Shown: piece by piece, positions 29,406 to 33,792 of the stretch
Layout: every line of letters begins with the position of its first letter
How positions within the stretch are numbered: position 1 is the stretch's first letter
Translations under genes and position numbers: made by a program
NCBI GenBank assembly: GCA_047608975.1
Contig: JBLFYM010000066.1
Coordinates: 1 to 33,792, forward strand
DNA: 33,792 bases
Direction: 5' to 3'
Source of the DNA: GCA-2715965 sp047608975
GTDB taxonomy: Bacteria; Verrucomicrobiota; Verrucomicrobiia; Limisphaerales; JAYPXF01
Notes under the pieces: model-generated
The model's input: only the letters and a program-made list of their open reading frames with translations
The model's database searches: none
What the model was told of the DNA's origin: nothing

Positions 29406-30392
29406 ATGACAGACAAAGCTCCCTGGATCACGTATCGCCCCGAACTCAAAGTGCTTGATTGCACGATTCGCGACGGCGGACTCATCAACAATTCCCAATT
29501 CACCGACGAACAGGTCAGCGCGGTCTACCAAGCGTGTATCGCGGCCGGCGTGGACTACATGGAGATTGGCTACAAGAACTCGGCCGAGCAGTTCCCGAAG
29601 GACAAGTATGGTCCGTGGCGGCATTGCGATGAGGAAGATTTGCGCCGCGTGGTCGGGGATCATTCATCGGAAGAAACCGGTCTGAAACTTTGTGCGATGG
29701 CGGACGCCGGTGGCAAGAGCGACTGGAAGAACAAGATCGGACCCGCCCAGGACAGCGTGCTCGATATGATCCGGGTGGCCTGTTACGTGCATCAGATCGA
29801 AGAGGCGGCAGAAATGGTTCGGCACTGTCATGCATTGGGTTACGAAACGACCGTCAACATCATGGCGATCTCAATCGTTAACGAAGCCGATATCGATCAG
29901 GCCCTGGAGATCGTTGCCGAGTTGCCGACCGAGGCCGTGGTGGTCGTCGACAGCTTTGGGAATCTCTATCGTGAACAGATCGACCATCTGGTGAAAAAAT
30001 ACGCCAAGGCAGTCGAGGGCAAAGGAATCGATGTCGGCATGCACGCCCACAACAATCTTCAACTCGCGTTCGCCAATACCGTCGAGGCCATCATCCTCGG
30101 CAGCAATCGCGTGGATGCGACCATGCTCGGTCTCGGCCGCGGCGCGGGGAACTGCCCAATGGAAATTCTCCTCGGCTTTCTGCGTAATCCGAAGTTCAAC
30201 CTCCGGCCGGTGATCGACTGCATCCAGAACACGATTCTGCCGATCAAGAAGGAGTTCGATTGGGGTCCGTCCATTCCCTACAACCTCACTGGTCAGATGA
30301 ACCGTCATCCGCGGACAGCGATGGCGTTTCGTGAGGGTGATACTCCGGACGATTACGTGGCGTTCTACGACCAGACGGTTGACGATATTTGA
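29406..30392 (+). CDS. DRE-TIM (HMG-CoA-lyase-like) aldolase family protein
   Basis: A 328-aa cytosolic enzyme with the DRE-TIM barrel of the HMGL/isopropylmalate-synthase/4-hydroxy-2-oxovalerate-aldolase superfamily. The catalytic N-terminal motif is LDCTIRDGG (Asp18, Arg22, Asp23), where the usual DxTLRDG has Ile for Leu. The metal-binding HxH motif is MHAHNN (His213, His215). Other family elements are VDYMEIGYKNSAEQFPKD, VVVVDSFGNLYREQID and GLGRGAGNCPMEILLG, the last typical of aldolase members. No leucine-regulatory or CoA-synthase C-terminal domain is present. It probably cleaves or forms a C-C bond on a 2-oxo or 3-hydroxy acid. No pathway partner is adjacent, so its pathway is open. 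Confidence 0.88.
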   Translation: MTDKAPWITYRPELKVLDCTIRDGGLINNSQFTDEQVSAVYQACIAAGVDYMEIGYKNSAEQFPKDKYGPWRHCDEEDLRRVVGDHSSEETGLKLCAMADAGGKSDWKNKIGPAQDSVLDMIRVACYVHQIEEAAEMVRHCHALGYETTVNIMAISIVNEADIDQALEIVAELPTEAVVVVDSFGNLYREQIDHLVKKYAKAVEGKGIDVGMHAHNNLQLAFANTVEAIILGSNRVDATMLGLGRGAGNCPMEILLGFLRNPKFNLRPVIDCIQNTILPIKKEFDWGPSIPYNLTGQMNRHPRTAMAFREGDTPDDYVAFYDQTVDDI

Positions 30393-30422
30393 ACGGGCAC
30401 CACGGAGCCGATAAGTCGATTC

Positions 30423-32222
30423 TTATGGTGCGGCTGATCGAGCGCGATCCAGTGCGCTCTGATAAAATCGGCGTGCCTGTTGGAAACTGGTGATAGCTTT
30501 TTTTCGGTAATTTTCGTCGGACCAGATGGCTTCTTTTTCCGCCCATTGAAGCGTGGTATCCAGGCGTCCGACGAGATATCGGGCGCTCTCTGCAATTGCG
30601 GGCAGCTGCTTGTTGACGGTCACGTAGATGGGGCTGCTGTGCGCGGCGGTAACGCCGGAATGCCAGCTGTCGGAATTGGGCTGATCGTGTCGGGCACGAA
30701 GGGCCACCCAACCGCTTTTGCGGAATTCGATCTCCTTGAGGATTTTGGCGGACTTCTGGTCCTTCGAAAGATTTACGCTTTGGACCACCTCGCCGTTGAC
30801 GATGAGTTCGAGGAACTTGATGGGGCGCTGGGTGAAACAGCCGGCTTTGATTCGCACTTGAAAAGGTCCCTTCCCGGAGAACTTGAGTTCAGTGCCGATA
30901 GGCTGATCGTTGGCAGCGAGGTCGAGGAGGGGGCCGTTGGTGACGAAGGTCTCCTTCCGACGCAGTCCTTTCAGGAAACCCTTGTGGCTCCAGCTGTCCA
31001 CCTTCACGTAGGTGCGGCAGGATCCACCGACGACGCGGTTGGCTCCCATCTTGTCGGTGCCGCCGATCAATGGCAGGCGCACTCCGCAATTCAGCATGTC
31101 GTACCACATATATCCCGCGGCTCGGCGACCGAAGACGGGCACGCTGATGTTGTGACGGGTTCGGTCGTTGCGACTGACGAAGTCGGACCGAAGCCATTCC
31201 ACGCCGTCCAATTTCTGGAGGGCGGCTCCGACGGCGGAACCGTGTCCCGGCCAGTAGAGATAGTGGGCGTGAAACGCGAGCCCGTCCTGGGCGTGCAGCC
31301 GGTCGAAGACTTCCCAATTGAGGGGCTCGTTGGGCAGCGGTGCGAGTTGCGGCAGCTTGCTCGTTCCCGTGAAAGCGCGGATCGGCGTGATCGGCTGGCT
31401 CATTCCCATCAGCGTCATGTGCCCTTGGTTGGCGTCGCGAACCTCCTGCGATACGGCGACGATGTGGTCCTTGGTCGAAAGCGGTGAGGCCTTGTCCGTT
31501 GGAGGCGTGCGGCGCAGCAATGAATGTCCCGGACCGATGAACATGAGGTTCACATAATCGACGGCTTCCACGGGCATCTGTCGGATTGCGCCAAGGGGTG
31601 TCAGGTTGTGGACGTGCGTGTCGGCCGCCATCCAGCCCCGCTCGCGCATGTTGATTCCGCGCTGGAGGGAGAAGGTGCGTTCGAGCGTGGCACCGGCTTT
31701 GTCGGAAAGGTTCAGCGCGAAGGTCTTGAGCGGATATTCCAAGCCGTGGGAAATCCGCACTCGAACCTCGTTCCGGTCCGGCAATGCAACTTGGAAGCGG
31801 CCTCCCGGAATCATTGCCCAGTTGTAGCCGTCGTTGCTCGTGTCCGGCTCGTAGCTGACGTTGTTCGAGTGCCAACGGATCGTGCTGATATCTTTGTGAC
31901 CTTCCGGCGGATAATAGATTCCTTCGCCATCGCTGATGTGAACGCGATGGGGCAAAACTTCGCCCGTGTCTGCGTCGATCACGACGGCTTTGAGAATGAC
32001 CCGTTTTGTCAGCGGAATCTCCGGGACGGAACCGGGTTCCAGCGCTTCCGTCTGGTGGTCGGGTGCTGTGCGGGGTGGAAGCTTCGGACGGCCTGAAGGT
32101 CGCTTCGTCCCGGCTTTGGTGGTCGATCGCTCGGGTGTCTGGTGATGAGCCAGCAACGGGCAAGGTTGGCTGATTGCCATCGCCAGCAGCAGGGCGATCA
32201 GAAGGTTGTTTCTCCTGTTCAT
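30423..32222 (-). CDS. Secreted CehA/McbA-like (PHP-type) metallohydrolase
   Basis: A 599-aa protein with a signal peptide (MNRRNNLLIALLLAMAIS, then QPCPLLAHH). An N-terminal beta-rich domain at about residues 65-190 (KRVILKAVVIDADTGEVLPH, GGRFQVALPDRNEVRVRISH) resembles a carboxypeptidase-regulatory-like module. The hydrolase part begins at GWMAADTHVHNLTPLG (Asp201, His203, His205 as metal ligands) and continues with LAFHAHYLYWPGHG and IGGTDKMGANRVVGG. A C-terminal strand-rich domain contains FQVRIKAGCFTQRPIKFLEL. CehA/McbA relatives hydrolyse carbamate esters, but most PVC members are uncharacterised. Its ATG overlaps the stop of the upstream LTXXQ-like gene as ATGA, placing it in the sigma-factor operon. 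Confidence 0.85.
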   Translation of the reverse strand: MNRRNNLLIALLLAMAISQPCPLLAHHQTPERSTTKAGTKRPSGRPKLPPRTAPDHQTEALEPGSVPEIPLTKRVILKAVVIDADTGEVLPHRVHISDGEGIYYPPEGHKDISTIRWHSNNVSYEPDTSNDGYNWAMIPGGRFQVALPDRNEVRVRISHGLEYPLKTFALNLSDKAGATLERTFSLQRGINMRERGWMAADTHVHNLTPLGAIRQMPVEAVDYVNLMFIGPGHSLLRRTPPTDKASPLSTKDHIVAVSQEVRDANQGHMTLMGMSQPITPIRAFTGTSKLPQLAPLPNEPLNWEVFDRLHAQDGLAFHAHYLYWPGHGSAVGAALQKLDGVEWLRSDFVSRNDRTRHNISVPVFGRRAAGYMWYDMLNCGVRLPLIGGTDKMGANRVVGGSCRTYVKVDSWSHKGFLKGLRRKETFVTNGPLLDLAANDQPIGTELKFSGKGPFQVRIKAGCFTQRPIKFLELIVNGEVVQSVNLSKDQKSAKILKEIEFRKSGWVALRARHDQPNSDSWHSGVTAAHSSPIYVTVNKQLPAIAESARYLVGRLDTTLQWAEKEAIWSDENYRKKAITSFQQARRFYQSALDRARSAAP

Positions 32223-32626
32223 TGGGAATTTGTTTTTTTCGCCGCCTTGGGTGTTGCCTTGACGGCTTGTGACTTCAGGTGATTGTCGATCCGGCGTTTG
32301 ATAAGATAGAACCGTTCCTCCCCGACGGTTTTACGCAACCCGACCTGGAGTTGATGGTAGTTGGTCAGCAACCGCTGTTGGAGACCGAGGATCTCCTTTT
32401 GCAGAACGCCGGCACGTTGGTCATCCAGACGGAAATCCTCGTAGGCCTTGGTCAGTTGCAACTGTTTGGTTTTCAGTTCCGCGCGGACCTTTGCATCGCT
32501 GGTCTGGTTTTTGCGAATGAGTTCCTGGATGCGGGTGATCTGCTCGGCGGTGAGAGGCGGCGGTGCGGAGGCGGCACGGAGCGGCAGCGTCGTGGTGATC
32601 AGCAAGAGGAGGATCAGATATTTCAT
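32219..32626 (-). CDS. Periplasmic LTXXQ/Spy-like helical protein
   Basis: A 135-aa exported protein with a signal peptide (MKYLILLLLITTTLPLRAAS). The mature part opens with PPPLTAEQITRIQELIRKNQ, which carries the LTxxQ motif of the CpxP/Spy and heavy-metal-sensor families. It is then almost entirely helical and charged (SDAKVRAELKTKQLQLTKAY, RAGVLQKEILGLQQRLL), ending in a basic Lys-rich tail. Spy/CnrX-type proteins sense misfolded proteins or metals in the periplasm and in some systems control an anti-sigma factor. Both gene junctions are ATGA overlaps (32623-32626 and 32219-32222), indicating strict co-translation. A sensor role for the sigma/anti-sigma pair is inferred from position. Confidence 0.75.
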   Translation of the reverse strand: MKYLILLLLITTTLPLRAASAPPPLTAEQITRIQELIRKNQTSDAKVRAELKTKQLQLTKAYEDFRLDDQRAGVLQKEILGLQQRLLTNYHQLQVGLRKTVGEERFYLIKRRIDNHLKSQAVKATPKAAKKTNSQ

Positions 32627-33015
32627 GGTGCTTCGGTTTCCAGAGAGTGAAGAACTGCGAGCAGAGCGGATCGATCGTCGGCAATCACCGCCAGGTTGAT
32701 GACTGGAGGTGGGGCAGCGAGGAACTGCTGATCGGCTGGCAGCAGCCGCGGGATTCCTGCGTCGGTGCTGGTCGGTGGGTTGGGGGTTTCAATGCGCGAG
32801 GCCTGCTGTGGGATCGGCTCCGCGGGTTGAAATATCAAGAAGCCGACCACAAGCGCGGCGATGACGCCGGAGCCGATGATTCCGCGGATTGTCTTCCGGC
32901 GTCGAACCACCCGGGCGATCACCTGGTTTCCAAGTTCGCCGATCAGTGGCTCGTGTGGAACTCCGGTGGCGATCGCGCGCAGGTCGCGATCTGTTTGGTC
33001 ATCGTCTGGTTTCAT
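32623..33015 (-). CDS. Single-TM protein, probable anti-sigma factor
   Basis: 130 aa from the ATG at 33015 (MKPDDDQTDRDLRAIATGVP); an in-frame start at 33033 is possible. The N-terminal 40 residues are charged and cytoplasmic, and the segment GIIGSGVIAALVVGFLIF is one membrane helix. The periplasmic part is Pro-rich (QPAEPIPQQASRIETPNPPT) and ends in a small folded stretch (PPPVINLAVIADDRSALLAV). No zinc-finger (HxxxCxxC) motif is present. It overlaps the ECF sigma gene by 17 nt and shares its operon. In ECF systems a small single-TM protein encoded directly after the sigma factor is usually its anti-sigma, so I infer that role. Confidence 0.7.
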   Translation of the reverse strand: MKPDDDQTDRDLRAIATGVPHEPLIGELGNQVIARVVRRRKTIRGIIGSGVIAALVVGFLIFQPAEPIPQQASRIETPNPPTSTDAGIPRLLPADQQFLAAPPPVINLAVIADDRSALLAVLHSLETEAP

Positions 33016-33697
33016 TGTCTTCTTCTGTTTCAAGGACCCGACGGAGTTTCTGCCGGGCGCGGGCGAGCCGCATTTTCAGATTCGCCGAGGGCGTCTCAAG
33101 AATCGCGGCGATCTCTTTCAGACCGCGCTCTTCGAAATAGTAGAGATGTACCAGTGCGCGGTCGTCGGTGTTCAAGGTTCGCATTGCCGTTTCGAGCATT
33201 GCTGCCGTGGCCTGTCGGTTTTCGTCGGCGACCAGTGCTGCTGAAGGTCCCGGATTAGCTTCGGTCGATTCGTCTTTTTCAACCAGTTCCGACCGACGCC
33301 ACCAGCGCAGACGGCCACGCTTGAGATCAAGAACTGTTCGCACGGCGATGCGATAGATCCATGATTCGGCGCTCGTGTCGCCGCGCCATTGGCCGGCCTT
33401 GCACCAGATCTTGTAAAACGAGTCAACGGCCGCTTCCTCAGCGAGCGAGGTATCCCCGGCCACGTGCAAGGCCAGACCATAGATCCGCTGTTGATAGCGG
33501 GCCACCAGCTGTTCCAGCGCCCGCTCGTCGCCGCGCTGACAGTTCCGCAGCAGCTCTGTGTCGTCGTTGTCTGATGCCACTGATCCGGTTGCCACATCTT
33601 TCACCGGTAAGGACGCCGCCCGGGAAAGGGTGGTAACCGGGAACGAATTGGCGGAATCGGCTTCGGGCATGGGCGGGACGGATGCGGAAACTACCAT
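32999..33697 (-). CDS. ECF-type RNA polymerase sigma factor
   Basis: A 232-aa sigma factor. Region 2 is complete (LLRNCQRGDERALEQLVARY, VDSFYKIWCKAGQWRGDTSA, SWIYRIAVRTVLDLKRGRLR), and region 4 has the helix-turn-helix LETAMRTLNTDDRALVHLYY, then GLKEIAAILETPSANLKMRL ending in ARARQKLRRVLE. The start is uncertain: the ATG at 33697 is used, with TTG 33709 and ATG 33670 as alternatives. The first 45 residues are a low-complexity, poorly conserved extension (SVPPMPEADSANSFPVTTLS). It is the first gene of an operon with a single-TM protein, an LTXXQ-like periplasmic protein and a CehA-like hydrolase, all with overlapping ends. Such sigma factors usually autoregulate, but no -35/-10 pair is assignable in the 95 bp that remain to the window edge. 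Confidence 0.9.
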   Translation of the reverse strand: MVVSASVPPMPEADSANSFPVTTLSRAASLPVKDVATGSVASDNDDTELLRNCQRGDERALEQLVARYQQRIYGLALHVAGDTSLAEEAAVDSFYKIWCKAGQWRGDTSAESWIYRIAVRTVLDLKRGRLRWWRRSELVEKDESTEANPGPSAALVADENRQATAAMLETAMRTLNTDDRALVHLYYFEERGLKEIAAILETPSANLKMRLARARQKLRRVLETEEDNETRR

Positions 33698-33792
33698 TTC
33701 ACAGATCAATCCGGCGAGGTTCGGTTACCGCGTGCTCGGGACCGGCGTCTATCCTGTGATACCCGGCCGAATTGCCTTTTCGCGACGTTGTC

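Overview
The window comes from a GC-rich bacterium of the Planctomycetes-Verrucomicrobia-Chlamydiae (PVC) group. I favour Verrucomicrobiota, but this is inference from gene content. Markers are two proteins joining a PVC-type heme-binding beta-propeller to a C-terminal CxxCH cytochrome, three ThuA domains, a Cys-type sulfatase, a PQQ-like propeller with a methyltransferase-like head, a PadR/ADOP permease pair, and a sigma factor of the family common in Rhodopirellula and Verrucomicrobium. No rRNA, tRNA, CRISPR array, prophage or intact insertion sequence was seen.

Layout. 1-5.8 kb: a ThuA protein (-), then an SGNH hydrolase and a giant secreted ThuA/NPCBM/propeller/HEAT/cytochrome c protein (+). 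5.9-9.6 kb: a compact + strand operon of an enolase-superfamily enzyme, a sodium:solute symporter and a creatininase-family hydrolase, which looks like an uptake and catabolism unit for an unknown small molecule. 9.6-11.5 kb: a decayed block holding a sigma factor without its region 4, a VapBC pair with a frameshifted toxin, and the N-terminal stub of a larger secreted protein. 11.6-13.7 kb: an isochorismatase-family hydrolase (-), a VOC-fold protein (+) and a ThuA protein (+). 13.75-16.9 kb: PadR regulator plus ADOP/MacB-like permease (-), with a 34-bp palindrome at the padR start and a 15-codon stub of a second permease behind the first. 16.95-18.4 kb: a sulfatase (-). 18.46-21.3 kb: an acyl-CoA ligase, an EthD-like gene with an internal stop, and a phytanoyl-CoA dioxygenase-like protein. 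21.5-25 kb: a PQQ-propeller protein and an unrecognised 161-aa protein. 25.3-29.1 kb (-): a neutral-ceramidase domain in the same frame as a propeller/HEAT/cytochrome c protein, separated by one TAA. 29.1-30.4 kb: a DUF1553-like C-terminal scrap and a DRE-TIM aldolase. 30.4-33.7 kb (-): an operon of ECF sigma factor, single-TM protein (probable anti-sigma), LTXXQ/Spy-like periplasmic protein and CehA/McbA-like metallohydrolase.

Most intact genes encode exported proteins or small-molecule catabolism, as in PVC bacteria that degrade complex organic matter. The most distinctive local signal is gene erosion: seven broken genes or scraps in 34 kb, several too small for ordinary gene calling. Two of them are Glu-to-stop changes, and one is a frameshift inside a perfect 14-bp inverted repeat. 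I see no single obviously new system. The best candidates for unexplored biology are the enolase/symporter/creatininase operon, the ECF sigma operon, and the ceramidase-cytochrome fusion.
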